Assembly (NCBI GenBank): GCA_928212115.1
Contig: CAKMRJ010004445.1
Span: 82,793,298-82,857,297 of the forward strand
DNA length: 64,000 bases
Source of the DNA: Lactuca virosa
Lineage: Eukaryota; Streptophyta; Magnoliopsida; Asterales; Asteraceae
Direction: 5' to 3'
In this document: piece after piece, positions 1-11,930 of the stretch
Layout of the letters: every line of letters begins with the position of its first letter
Numbering within the stretch: the first letter of the stretch is position 1
Program-made: the position numbers and the translations under genes
Notes under the pieces: model-generated
Told to the model about the DNA's origin: nothing
The model's input: the letters and a program-made list of their open reading frames with translations, nothing else
Database searches by the model: none

Positions 1-257
1 TTGATCAGACTATATTTATTCTCGATCTGATTACATACCCCGAGGCCCTAATCGTAGCGTCTCAACTTGCCTTACTACTTTTGTATAGTTTTGACTATGA
101 TACTAGACCGATGCATGCATGTACTTATACTTTTATAAAAAAAGTATTATATTTTCTTAAAAGTATAGTTTGTGAAAACGTTTGTCAGAGCGTTTTAGTC
201 CCTTTGCATTTATAGTTTGTATAATTATGTGGTTCGATATACTTAGTTCACTATAAA
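1..257 (-). mobile_element. Internal leader of minus-strand LTR element L6 (partial)
   Basis: This stretch lies immediately downstream (minus sense) of a primer-binding site and the L6 LTR, so it should be the untranslated leader of an element whose body lies left of the window. No coding or other signal is visible in it; it is AT-rich with a short ATGCATGCATG run near 111-121. Confidence 0.5.
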
Positions 258-273
258 CAATGCTCTGAGACCA
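258..273 (-). other. Primer-binding site (initiator-Met tRNA type) of element L6
   Basis: Minus-strand reading is TGGTCTCAGAGCATTG, one mismatch from the TGGTATCAGAGC that pairs with the 3' end of plant initiator-Met tRNA. It sits 3 nt outside the TG...CA boundary of the LTR at 277, the usual spacing. This fixes the element as minus-strand and the LTR at 277-2844 as its 5' LTR. Confidence 0.75.
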
Positions 274-1854
274 ATCTGTCACACACCCAAACCAGAATGG
301 CGGGAAACATGCGGGGGCGGATGACTTCACGTAGTATCATAACAGTTGAATATTTGTAAAGAAAGTACACACAACCATCATATATATAATTTAAAGTTTA
401 CATTGTTGCTTACAATACATGTCCCAAAGTATTACAATATGATGATTCAATAAGTTTTATAGATGACGTCTTAGCTTCTCTTCTCCAAAAGCTGATGTTT
501 TATCTGTATTACTGAATCCCCTGAGAATACAAGCAGTTTTGAAAGAATATCAGCATAAGCTGGTGGATTTCATAAGCATTTCATTTGGTGGAAAACAAGG
601 TTCCTTGATTCTTTTGAAAAGCGTTCTTCAAGAAAATCCTATATTTTCTTATGAAAAGCGTGTTGAAAACCCATTCCTTACCTGACTTCCAGATTCATCA
701 CAAGATATGTACAAACCAAGGTGTCGTGGAATGAATATAATATCCGTTGGTTACACGTTAAACAATCTGTTTTTGAATAGCCGGGTTATCCCGGGAAAAT
801 CCTATATGTTTCCCTAAAAGTTGATGGTTGGTTATCTGTTCTAAACTGAGGTGTAAAGTACTTACCATACTTATATCGATAAAAAGCAGTTTTCTTTAAA
901 ACCCTGGTTACACCCAGTGAGGTACATTAGCCTTATTACATAGATAAAAAGAATAAAACCGGTGAACTGAATCCTGAAGTGTATTAATACTCCCTAGTAA
1001 TCAACTGATTATTACTTTGAGGTTAGTTCATTTGATCCATTATTACGTAAGTAAATCGCTGATAACTACATTGCGAGTTTTATAACCATCATTAACTTGA
1101 TATGGCACGTATCGGGCCAGTATCCAGTATATTGATGAACCCGTTTCACCCGTAGACTGCCGTCCCACTATAGCTAGCAACGAGGTGCGGGATAGTCAGT
1201 CCCGTATAGATCTATACAAACATCCACGCTCTCCCTACAAGAGATTCTGGGTATATGTGCTAGTCCTACACGCTGTTTCGGTGGTGAGTGTTACCAAGGA
1301 CGTGTCTCCAACTAGACTAACAATTTTTACAAGTAATAACACTGAAAATCCTTTTTATGATTTGCTGAATCCTTTTATAAAATAATACATTTACTACATG
1401 ATTCTCAGTTCGTTACAACTAGTTTGAAAACTGTTTCTACGAGTTGATTTCTAGATTGTTTGGGTAAAAGTTGTATTCTGTGTTAAAACCATACTAAAAA
1501 ATATAATTATCTTAAAACAAAATAATATATTTGAGCACAAGTTTCCTTGTACTTTTGCTTGTAATTCCCCCCTTAAAGCATGAAAAACTCGGAAAAAAAC
1601 GTAGGGGGGTAAATGACTCAACTGGTTGAAAGGTGGGTTGAAAGAAGATAAGGCAATAATCGAGCAAACTTCGACAGGAGGAAGCGGATTTTCTCGGAAT
1701 TCTCGAAAATCTCGGGATCTCAGGAGTGTAAAACCTTACTTTGTAACTTGGATGTGAAGAACCGGGGCTTCGGGATGGCTTCGGGGGTTTTAAACGAAGA
1801 ACTTCGGCACGAGAAAGGGAAGAAATGAGCAAAATTGGCCGGCACCCTTGCATT

Positions 1855-1864
1855 CTATTTATAG
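1855..1864 (-). promoter_or_regulatory. TATA box of LTR L6
   Basis: Minus-strand CTATAAATAG in a GC-rich context, about 980 bp inside the LTR 5' end. It is a good plant core-promoter match and is directly preceded (minus sense) by the palindrome cluster at 1880-2101. Confidence 0.6.
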
Positions 1865-1879
1865 GGGTGTGAGAGGCTT

Positions 1880-2101
1880 CGTACGCTGGGTGTACTTCGG
1901 AGTTAGCGGGGCGTAGTGCCTTCGCGCAGCTCGTACGATGCGCGTACGAGGGTACGCTGGGCGTAACGACGTCACTCGCTTACGGTCATCTTTTTCGGGA
2001 CGGCGCACCGATGGGCGGGCTAGAGGCGTAGGAGGCGACGTGGACGATCCGAAGCCTAGCAACCCGAGTACGCTGGACGTACGAGGGTAACGCGGGGCGT
2101 A
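1880..2101. repeat. Cluster of short GTACGC...GCGTAC palindromes in the L6 U3 region
   Basis: Five imperfect inverted units of the form GTACGC-NGG-GCGTAC occur at about 1880, 1931, 1951, 2068 and 2087. They lie 16-240 bp upstream of the TATA box on the minus strand. The arrangement parallels the ACTCGNCGAGT clusters in other LTRs of the window, but with a different sequence. Confidence 0.6.
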
Positions 2102-2844
2102 AATCGTCTCGGTGGTGTGTACTTTCGAACTTGTAAAATCCGTAACTTTCGCTTACGAGCTCTTTTTTTGACGTTCTTTATATCCACGCGTAGGTCAGAA
2201 TATGCTCTACAACTTTCATTTAGACTTCGTCGGCTAATTTTGAATTTAATTTTTATTAAGATATTTTTTAACAGGGCGGGCCTGATAAATCCGTTAAAAA
2301 TTCATAACTTATTCATCCGATGTCCGTTTTCGTCTGTCTTTTTATCGTTGTACTATTATTGTCGGGATCTTCGATTCTCGTTTAGGTTGCGTCGGCTAAA
2401 AATCGTTCGATCTCTATTTTGAGTTTTTAGCTGTCTACCCCTATATCTGAAACTTCGAAAAATCATAACTTCCTCATATGAAGTCAGATTTGGGTCGTTC
2501 TTTTTATGGCATGTCACGGTTTAAACGTAATCTACGACTTTCGTTTAGATACCTAAGGCTAAAAAGTATTTTATTGAAAAGTTTCACTTTTTAAATACGC
2601 TTAACAGTGTTTTACCCGGTTTGACGCGGATCTTTGATTGGTCATAACTTCCTTCGTTTATGACTCGGATTTGAGTGTTCTTTATATTTTTGGAAACCTT
2701 GACACGATATGTATCAATTTTTATGCAACCCAATTTAGATTTTAGAACACTAAATTTTGACGCTATTTTCATTGCTTCCAAAAAATTTCATTATATTTGA
2801 CTTTTTAAATGATACATTGACTTGAAAATTATCGGGTTGTCACA

Positions 2845-5800
2845 TCATTTGTTATGAAAAGGCTGTTTGCCTTAATCTGCCGTCTGGCGAAACACTAGTA
2901 GTTTATGGCGACAAACCCGGCACGAACTTTCGTATTATCTCAAACATTCAAGCCTAGAAATTCTTACGAAAGGAATGTCGCGCATTCCTTGCTCATGTGG
3001 TCGATGTGAGCAAGAAACGAAAGACATTAGAACATTCCAGGAGTACGCGATTTTCCCGACATCTTTCCAGAAGAACTCCACCGGATTACTCCGCAAGGTC
3101 AAGTCGAGTTCAGAATCGACTTAGTTCCCAGGGGCTACCCCCGTAGCCAAATCGCCCTATCATGTAGCACCTGCAGAGATTGCAAGAACTGTCCAGTCAA
3201 CTTACGAACTGCTCAGCAAGGGCTTTATAAGACCAAGCTTCTCACCATGGGGAGCTCCGTCTTGTTCGTCAAGAAGAAAGACGGATCGTTTCGTATGTGC
3301 ATCGACTACAGGGAGCTCAACAAGCTAACCATCAAAAATCGTTACCCTCTGCCTCGCATAGACGATTTATTTGATCAACTGCACGGGGTGAACTTCTTTT
3401 CAAAAATCGATCTAAGATCCGGATATCACCAGCTACGAGTGTTAGGGGAGGACGTTCCAAAAGACAGCCTTCTGAACTCGTTAGGGGCACTACGAATTCG
3501 TAGTGATGCCGTTCGGATTAACAAAACGCACCCGCAATATTCATGGACTTAATGAATAGGGTGTGTGTCGTCCTTACTTGGATCAGTTCGTCATCGTATT
3601 CATCGATGACATACTTATCTACTCTCGAAGTAAGGAGGAGCATAGTCAACATTTGCGACAAGTCTTAGAAACACTACGTTCGGAGAAGCTCTATGCGAAG
3701 TTCTCAAAATGCGAATTTTGGATCCGAAGAGTCGAATTCTTAGGGCACGTGGTTAGCAAAGAGGGAATACACGTGGACCCTTCCAAAATCAAGGCCATTG
3801 AGAGCTGGTCAGCACCGATGACGCCTACCGAAATTCGTCAATTTCTAGGCCTCGCTGGCCACTATCGCAGGTTCATTCAGAACTTCTCCCGATTTGCGAA
3901 ACCTCTTACAACACTGACCCAGAAGGGCGTGGCCTTTGACTGGGAAGAAAACAAGAGAGAGCGTTCCAAACGCTCAAGCGAGCCTGTGCTCCGCACCCCA
4001 TACTATCCCTCCCCGAAGGGATAGAAGACTTCGTTGTCTATGCGATGCGTCAAATCAAGGGCTGGGATGTTTTCTGATGCAGCGAGGTAAGGTCATCACA
4101 TATGCCTCGAGACAGCTGAAGACACACGAGGTCAACTACACCACACACGATCTTGAGCTAGGAGCAGTTGTGTTTGCTCTGAAGATTTGGAGACTATACC
4201 TGTATGGCACAAAAAGCACTATCTTTACAGACCACAAAAGCCTACAACACATATTCGACAGAAGGAGCTCAACATGAGACAACGACGGGGGTCGAGCTAC
4301 TCAGTGACTACGAATGCGAAATTCGTTATCATCCGGGTAAAGCCAACGTAGTAGCTGACGCCCTAAGTCGGAAAGAATATTCTGGTCGTAGAGTCAAATC
4401 TTTGACTATGACTATCCATTCACACTTGTCCACACAAATTAAGGAGGCTCAGCTCGACGCTTTGAAACCTGAAATGTGGCAGGTGAATCCCTGATAGGGA
4501 TGGATAAGAACTTGGAAGTCAAGGGTGGCGGAGCGTTTATTCTCATGTATCGGATCTGGACACCGAAACACGGTGGTTTCAGAGACTTGGTCATGAACGA
4601 GGCGCACAACCACTCGTTATTCCGTCCACCCAGGTTCAGATAAGATGTATCTGGATCTTAAAAAAGCTATACTGTGGCCTAACATGAAAGCAGAGATTGC
4701 TAACTTCATGAGTAAAATGCCTTACTTGCGCCAAGGTCAAGGTCGAATACCAGAAACCCTCAGGTCTACTACAACAGCCGAGAGATACCGGAATGGAAGT
4801 GGGAGCGGATCACTATGGACTTCATAACCAAGTTGCCCAAGACAATGGTGGACTTGATACCATATGGGTCATCGTCGACAGATTGACCAAGTCCGCACAC
4901 TTCCTGCCTATCAAAGAAACAGACAAGATGGAGAAGCTTACAAGAACCTACATACGGGAAATTTTAGGACTGCACGGTGTTCCCATATCCATTATCTCGG
5001 ACAGAGACAGTAGGTTCACTTCGAGGTTCTGGCAGTCGCTACAAATTTCCCTAGGAACTAGGTTGGACATGAGTACAGCCTATTATCATCCACAGACCGA
5101 CGGACAAAGTGAGAGGACTATCCAAACCTTGGAAGATATGTTGCGAGCCTGTGTGATCGACTTTGGGAAAGCATGGGATACTCATTTACCCCTTGTTGAA
5201 TTTTCCTACAACAACAGTTATCACACGAGCGTAAAGGCTGCTCCATTCGAGGCCCTCTATGGCCGAAAGTGCAGATCCCCTCTGTGCTGGGCTGACAGCA
5301 CTCTCACGGGTCTGGAGATCATTCGGGAAACGACATAGAAGATCGTTCAGATTCGTGAACGATTGAAAGCCTCTAGAGACCGACAGAAAAGCTACGCAGA
5401 TAAACGAAGGAAACCATTGGAATTCCAGGTGGGCGACCGTGTTCTATTGAAGGTCTCACCCTGGAAGGGCTTGATACGCTTTGGAAAGCATGGAAAGCTA
5501 AATAAAAGATACATAGGGCCTTTCGAGATTCTCGCCAGAATCGGCCCTGTAGCTTATAAGCTTAACTTACCTCGCGAACTCAATAGCGTACATTCTACTT
5601 TCCACGTATCGAACTTGAAAAAGTGTCTGTCAGACGAGACTCTTGTAATCCCACTCGACGAGACGAGATCAACGGGAGCCTCAACTTCGTGGAAGAACCC
5701 GTAGAGATCATGGACCGGGAGGTCAAGCGAACAAAGCAAAGTCGTATCCCGATAGTGAAGGTTCGCTGGAACGCCAAGCGAGGACCGGAATTCACTTGGG

Positions 5801-5847
5801 AGCGCAAGGATCAGTTTAAACTGAAATATCCTCATCTTTTTACTTAG
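2845..5847 (+). pseudogene. pol: Ty3/gypsy pol remnant, copy 1 (heavily frameshifted)
   Basis: Encodes, in broken frames, the protease-RT linker, reverse transcriptase (FVKKKDGSFRMCIDYRELN near 3265-3320; FIDDILIYS near 3600), RNase H (RQLKTHEVNYTTHDLELGAV near 4110-4170), integrase (DRDSRFTS near 5000; TDGQSERTIQTLE near 5095-5130) and a C-terminal tail (HSTFHVSNLKKC near 5590). Gag, the protease active site and the 5' LTR are missing; the left edge abuts LTR L6, which probably inserted there. Family knowledge places it in the Tekay/Del-like chromoviruses. Relative to copy 2 it has at least a dozen single-base indels in homopolymers or short repeats, more than natural decay would predict. 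It cannot make an enzyme. Confidence 0.9.
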
Positions 5848-5904
5848 TTATTTGTAATAACTTATTTGCTTAAACTCCAATTTCGGGACGAAATTCCTTC
5901 TAAC

Positions 5905-5914
5905 GGGGGGATGA
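5905..5914 (+). other. Polypurine tract, copy 1
   Basis: GGGGGGATGA directly abuts the TGTGACAACC start of the 3' LTR. It is the expected plus-strand DNA primer site and fixes the plus orientation of the pol remnant and LTR. Confidence 0.8.
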
Positions 5915-7548
5915 TGTGACAACCTGAAATTTTCATTGAACAAACTCTACAGTCTAGCACTTCAATTAAAAGTCAAATCCTTTTCTGATAATTTTTAGCT
6001 CGGATTAAAGTACGGTTGGGTATTTTTAATATTATTCTTGAGAGAACAAATTAGAGGAAATATACTTTAGGTTTATTTGTGTAACATTTAAGTCACAAAA
6101 CTCCAAGAGTTAGGAGTTTTCGGCCCAAATGGTGTTAGGGCCGAAACCCTAAGTGGTATTAAATGACACTTAGTCATTTTAGTCTCTTTTTCCCATTTCC
6201 AAGTCAAGAACATTTTCTCTCAAGTATCATCCGAAAATTTTGTCAAGATCTTCAAGATTGTAAGTGTTTCCTTCCTTGTTTAGTTGATCTCTTCCATTAT
6301 CTAGTGATCTTACATGATTTCATCTGTGAAATCATTCCATTTTCATAGATCTTCAAGTGTTCTTCATTTCACCAAGAACACACACTAGTGTTTTGGGCCG
6401 AAAACACCCTCCTTTGCTTCCATATTGTAAGTATCTATCTCCTATACTTGTTATCTACTAAGGATACTTGAATTAGGGCCTTGAAAACATCCATTTTATC
6501 CAAGAACAAAGGTGTTTTCGGTCTAGTGCATCTCCTTAGACCGAAAACCCTTATGAAGGGTGCTAAAATGACTTTAAGCCTTCCTAATGCTTAGTATTGA
6601 GTCTAGAACACTTCATTGATAGTTGTAAGCCCTTGGAAATCACCTTATGCAACAAAGATCATGAGTTTTCGGTCAAGACCATATGGACCGAAAACCATAT
6701 GGATCGAAAACCTCTTTGAACCGAAAGCTCCAATGAGAGGCCATACTCCCCTTAGATGCAACCCTAATGTACTACTAGCACTTGAATCAAAGTGTTAACC
6801 ATGTTTTAGGGTGTCTTAACTTGATTAATTTGTTAATTATTAACTAATTGGATACATATATGTGTCAATATATGTTAAATAGGATCTGTGTGTGTGCTCA
6901 AGCCTTCACTTGACACTTAGCATCCTATACCATCCTAAAAAGATGGTTTTTTGGTTCTCTATAATTACCTAGTGAATACATTAGGGCTATATATAATAAG
7001 ATCCGATAGGCAGTGGAATGTGTGATTTCTGCCTTTCTTCCTGTTCCTTGTTTGGTTGTGGGATTAGGGCAGATCCACACATTCAACTGTCCATTCGATC
7101 TGGATTATATATTACTTAAATTCATTAAGTAATCATAGAAGGAACTGGTATGATCATATTACTTATCTTTACTTACTAAGAAAATAAAGGATTTTCTGGA
7201 GGAATACACGAGCTTTTCCGAAGAACAAAGAATATACTTTCTAGAATAAAATGCGTATGAACACACCAACTTTAATGTTGACACTTTTTCAAACCACTTA
7301 TATTCTCAGAAAAGTTAATAGACAGGTACCCTCTCAGGTGATGCGAAGATGGAGTATATTAGTATTACGTCTTATCTTTTGGCTATAGTTTTAAAGTAAA
7401 TCAGTCAGTGTTTTGAAAATGATGTAAACTTTATATTATTAATATAATGGTTGTTGTTCCTCTGATTACTATTATACAATTGTTGTGATACTTTACATGA
7501 CGTCCTCCACCCCTGACCGTTTTCTCCGTTCCGGTTTGGGGTTTGACA
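5915..7548 (+). mobile_element. 3' LTR (family L2), copy 1
   Basis: Starts TGTGACAACCTG after the polypurine tract and ends GGGTTTGACA where LTR L3 sequence begins. The first half is about 98% like 32370-33380; the part after about 6950 differs, so this is an L2 subfamily 1 kb shorter than the 32370 copy. The upstream inverted repeat (6116-6126 and 6138-6147) has lost one A here and the TATA box reads TATTAAA. Repeated TTTTCGG/CCGAAAA words are scattered through it. No gene is visible. Confidence 0.85.
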
Positions 7549-8440
7549 CACTGCCATCTCGGGCGGTGGCGGTCGACAGCAGCTCACGGCGGTGGTGGTG
7601 ATCTTCTTCACTTTTGACTAAAAAAACTGATATAACATTCACCATTAAAACACACACTTAATATACACACACAGCCACCTACACGGTGGCAGGCAGCAAC
7701 AAACTGTGACAGCCACTATCTCACGGTGGTGGCGATGGATTTTCTGGGCAAAATCACACATATAATCCCCACGAATATAGCAACCAACATGTACACTCGA
7801 ATACACACCCATGCAGCCACCGCCTAAGCGGCAGGCATCACCGGAAAATACAGAAACAGAGGCACCATAGCCACTGACGATAGTAACGACGTCTCCAACG
7901 TTGTATCCAAAGAAAATAACAAGACAGAGAGAGAGAGAGGAAAGGTGAGTTGCGGTTGGACTTACAAGTGCTTCCGGTGGCTCACGACGCAGTACGATGA
8001 ACACAGCGTGTTCCATGGTCCTCGGCGGTTCTCATGTTGTCCACGACGTCTCTGGAAGTAGGGGTTGTGGTGGCATTTCAATGGCGACGTAGCCGCTTGG
8101 CGGCCTTATCTGATCGAAAAAAGACGAGAAGAGGAAAGGTGGTGGCTGAGGAGTCACAAGTGGCGGCTGCAATAACTTAGGGTTAGGGTTTTGGAGATGC
8201 GACGAGGGGGAAGCGGGAATCGAATATCTTAAACCCGGCTCCATAATAAAACTTCCTTCCTTTTACACAATCGGCCCTTCCTTCACTAAACATTACAAAC
8301 TGAATCCTGATTTTACCCTTTAGCCCCTGCTTCCCAAAAATCTATTCAACACAAGTCCAAATGATACCATTTAGACCATAAATTCCCGAATTTATAACAT
8401 TTTACTCCCAAGGGTAACACTAATAAACTATTATGGATTT
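7549..8440 (-). mobile_element. Fragment of LTR L3 (copy 1)
   Basis: Matches 20085-20958 of the full L3 LTR, including the GGTGG-rich block and a GA microsatellite near 7927. The L2 element appears to have inserted at CACTGCC of L3. The segment ends at the duplication junction. Open frames on the minus strand here are low-complexity and not protein-like. Confidence 0.8.
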
Positions 8441-8875
8441 AAAAATCGTTCGATCTCTATTTCGAGTTTTTAGCTGTCTACCCCTATATCCGAAACTTCG
8501 AAAAATCATAACTTCCTCATATGAAGTCAGATTTGGGCGTTCTTTTTATGCATGCTCACGGTTTAACGTAATCTACGACTTTCGTTTAGATACCTAACGC
8601 TAAAAAGTATTTTATTGAAGTTTCACTTTTTACGCTTAACAGTGTTTTACCGGTTTTGACGCGGATCTTTGATTGGTCATAACTTCTTCGTTATGACTCG
8701 GATTTGAGTGTTCTTTATCTTTTTGGAAACCTTGACACGATATGTATCATTTTATGCAACCCAATTTAGATTTTAGAACACTAAATTTTGACGCTATTTT
8801 CATTGCTTCCAAAAAATTTCATTATATTTGACTTTTTAAATGATACATTGACTTGAAAATTATCGGGTTGTCACA
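8441..8875 (-). mobile_element. Fragment of LTR L6 (duplicated end)
   Basis: Copy of 2398-2844, ending GGGTTGTCACA exactly where the pol remnant starts. It is there only because the duplication unit begins inside L6. Confidence 0.85.
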
Positions 8876-11850
8876 TCATGTGTTATGAAAAGGTTGTTTG
8901 CCTTAATCTGCCGTCTGGCGAAACACTAGTAGTTTATGGCGACAAACCCGGCACGAACTTTCGTATTATCTCAAACATTCAAGCCTAGAAATTCTTACGA
9001 AAGGAATGTCGCGCATTCCTTGCTCATGTGGTCGATGTGAGCCAAGAAACGAAAGACATTAAGAACATTCCAGTAGTACGCGATTTTCCCGACATCTTTC
9101 CAGAAGAACTCCCCGGATTACCTCCGCAATGTCAAGTCGAGTTCAGAATCGACTTAGTTCCAGGGGCTACCCCCGTAGCCAAATCGCCCTATCATGTAGC
9201 ACCTGCAGAGATGCAAGAACTGTCCAGTCAACTTAACGAACTGCTCAGCAAGGGCTTTATAAGACCAAGCTTCTCACCATGGGGAGCTCCGGTCTTGTTC
9301 GTCAAGAAGAAAGACGGATCGTTTCGTATGTGCATCGACTACAGGGGGCTCAACAAGCTAACCATCAAAAATCGTTACCCTCTGCCTCGCATAGATGATT
9401 TATTTGATCAACTGCAAGGGGTGAACTTCTTTTCAAAAATCGATCTAAGATCCGGATATCACCAGCTACGAGTGTTAGGGGAGGACGTTCCAAAGACAGC
9501 CTTCTAAACTCGTTATGGGCACTACGAATTCGTAGTGATGCCGTTCGGATTAACAAACGCACCCGCAATATTCATGGACTTAATGAATAGGGTGTGTCGT
9601 CCTTACTTGGATCAGTTCGTTATCGTAGTCATCGATGACATACTTATCTACTCTCGAAGTAAGGAGGAGCATAGTCAACATTTGCGACAAGTCTTAGAAA
9701 CACTACGTTTGGAGAAGCTCTATGCGAAGTTCTCAAAATGCGAATTTTGGATCCGAAGAGTCGAATTCTTAGGGCACGTGGTTAGCAAAGAGGGAATACA
9801 CGTGGACCCTTCCAAAATCAAGGCCATTGAGAGCTGGTCAGCACCGATGACGCCTACCGAAATTCGTCAATTTCTAGGCCTCGCTGGCCACTATCGCAGG
9901 TTCATTCAGAACTTCTCCCGAATTGTGAAACCTCTTACAACACTGACCCAGAAGGGCGTGGCCTTTGACTGGGAAGAGAAACAAGAAGAGCGTTCCAAAC
10001 GCTCAAGCGAGCCTTGTGCTCCGCACCAATACTATCCCTCCCCGAAGGGATAGAAGACTTCGTTGTCTATTGCGATGCGTCAAATCAAGGGCTGGGATGT
10101 TTTCTGATGCAGCGAGGTAAGGTCATCACATATGCCTCGAGACAGCTGAAGACACACGAGGTCAACTACACCACACACGATCTTGAGCTAGGAGCAGTTG
10201 TGTTTGCTCTGAAGATTTGGAGACTATACCTGTATGGCACAAAAAGCACTATCTTTACAGACCAAAAAAGCCTACAACACATATTCGACCAGAAGGAGCT
10301 CAACATGAGACAACGACGGTGGGTCGAGCTACTCAGTGACTACGAATGCGAAATTCGTTATCATCCGGGTAAAGCCAACGTAGTAGCTGACGCCCTAAGT
10401 CGGAAAGAATATTCTGGTCGTAGAGTCAAATCTTTGACTATGACTATCCATTCACACTTGTCCACACAAATTAAGGAGGCTCAGCTCGACGCTTTGAAAC
10501 CTGAAAATGTGGCAGGTGAATCCCTGATAGGGATGGATAAGAACTTGGAAGTCAAGGGTGGCGGAGCGTTTATTCTCATGTATCGGATCTGGACACCGAA
10601 ACACGGTGGTTTCAGAGACTTGGTCATGAACGAGGCGCACAACACTCGTTATTCCGTCCACCCAGGTTCAGATAAGATGTATCTGGATCTTAAAAAGCTA
10701 TACTGGTGGCCTAACATGAAAGCAGAGATTGCTAACTTCATGAGTAAATGCCTTACTTGCGCCAAGGTCAAGGTCGAATACCAGAAACCCTCAGGTCTAC
10801 TACAACAGCCGGAGATACCGGAATGGAAGTGGGAGCGGATCACTATGGACTTCATAACCAAGTTGCCCAAGACAATGGGTGGACTTGATACCATATGGGT
10901 CATCGTCGACAGATTGACCAAGTCCGCACACTTCCTGCCTATCAAAGAAACAGACAAGATGGAGAGCTTACAAGAACCTACATACGGGAAATTTTAGGAC
11001 TGCACGGTGTTCCCATATCCATTATCTCGGACAGAGACAGTAGGTTCACTTCGAGGTTCTGGCAGTCGCTACAAATTTCCCTAGGAACTAGGTTGGACAT
11101 GAGTACAGCCTATCATCCACAGACCGACGGACAAAGTGAGAGGACTATCCAAACCTTGGAAGATATGTTGCGAGCCTGTGTGATCGACTTTGGGAAAGCA
11201 TGGGATACTCATTTACCCCTTGTTGAATTTTCCTACAACAACAGTTATCACACAAGCGTAAAGGCTGCTCCATTCGAGGCCCTCTATGGCCGAAAGTGCA
11301 GATCCCCTCTGTGCTGGGCTGACAGCACTCTCACGGGTCTGGAGATCATTCGGGAAACGACAGAGAAGATCGTTCAGATTCGTGAACGATTGAAAGCCTC
11401 TAGAGACCGACAGAAAAGCTACGCAGATAAACGAAGGAAACCATTGGAATTCCAGGTGGGCGACCGTGTTCTATTGAAGGTCTCACCCTGGAAGGGCTTG
11501 ATACGCTTTGGAAAGCATGGAAAGCTAAATAAAAGATACATAGGGCCTTTTGAGATTCTCGCCAGAATCGGCCCTGTAGCTTATAAGCTTAACTTACCTC
11601 GCGAACTCAATAGCGTACATTCTACTTTCCACGTATCGAACTTGAAAAAGTGTCTGTCAGACGAGACTCTTGTAATCCCCACTCGACCAGAAGCCTCAAC
11701 TTCGTGGAAGAACCCGTAGAGATCATGGACCGGGAGGTCAAGCGAACAAAGCAAAGTCGTATCCCGATAGTGAAGGTTCGCTGGAACGCCAAGCGAGGAC
11801 CGGAATTCACTTGGGGAGCGCAAGGATCAGTTTAAACTGAAATATCCTCA
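8876..11850 (+). pseudogene. pol: Ty3/gypsy pol remnant, copy 2 (few lesions)
   Basis: Reads as long stretches of one polyprotein. A linker with an early TAG near 8990 is followed by the FPEELPGLPPQ segment, RT with FVKKKDGSFRMCIDYR (9298-9345) and IDDILIYS (9634-9657; the canonical F before IDD is V here), RNase H starting FVVYCDASNQGLG (10059), integrase zinc finger (H...H...CLTC, about 10640-10760), catalytic segments MDFITKLP (10847), DRDSRFTS (11032) and TDGQSERT (11124), and a C-terminal tail with FHVSNLKKC. Lesions seen: TAA at about 9505-9507, frameshifts near 9990-10020 and 10965, and another near 11690. Gag and the protease active site are absent. In a live element this would process gag, copy RNA into DNA and integrate it. 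The tail (IPIVKVRWNAKRG) resembles chromovirus integrase C-termini. Confidence 0.92.
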
Positions 11851-11920
11851 TCTTTTTACTTAGTTATTTGTAATAACTTATTTGCTTAAACTCCAATTTC
11901 GGGACGAAATTACTTCTAAC

Positions 11921-11930
11921 GGGGGGATGA
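11921..11930 (+). other. Polypurine tract, copy 2
   Basis: GGGGGGATGA immediately before the LTR start TGTGACAACC; identical to copy 1. Confidence 0.8.

Larger units (their letters stand above)
277..2844 (-). mobile_element. 5' LTR (family L6) of a minus-strand gypsy-type element
   Basis: Bounded by TGTCACACACCC at 277 and GGGTTGTCACA ending at 2844, so on the minus strand it starts TGTGACAACCC and ends GGTGTGTGACA, the same termini as the L2 LTR at 32370-35037. A stretch around 1150-1230 (reverse-complemented) resembles 34240-34320 of L2, so L6 and L2 are related families in opposite orientation. It contains a TATA box (1855-1864) and a cluster of GTACGC-type palindromes upstream of it. Short open frames inside are not protein-like. 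The other LTR is outside the window, so target-site duplication cannot be checked. Confidence 0.75.
2398..8440. repeat. Tandem duplication unit 1 (6.04 kb)
   Basis: The segment from AAAAATCGTTCG (2398) to TATTATGGATTT (8440) is repeated directly and immediately at 8441-14463. It holds the terminal 447 bp of LTR L6, a gypsy pol remnant, its 3' LTR and 0.9 kb of LTR L3. The breakpoints lie in two unrelated LTRs with at most 1-2 nt shared, so this is not ordinary LTR recombination. Compared with unit 2, this copy carries dozens of 1-2 nt insertions and deletions and few substitutions. Confidence 0.9.

Noticed and set aside
5554..5835. Antisense frames over the pol tail (also 11581-11823) as genes
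   Set aside because: They are shadows of the sense pol frame and have no independent features.
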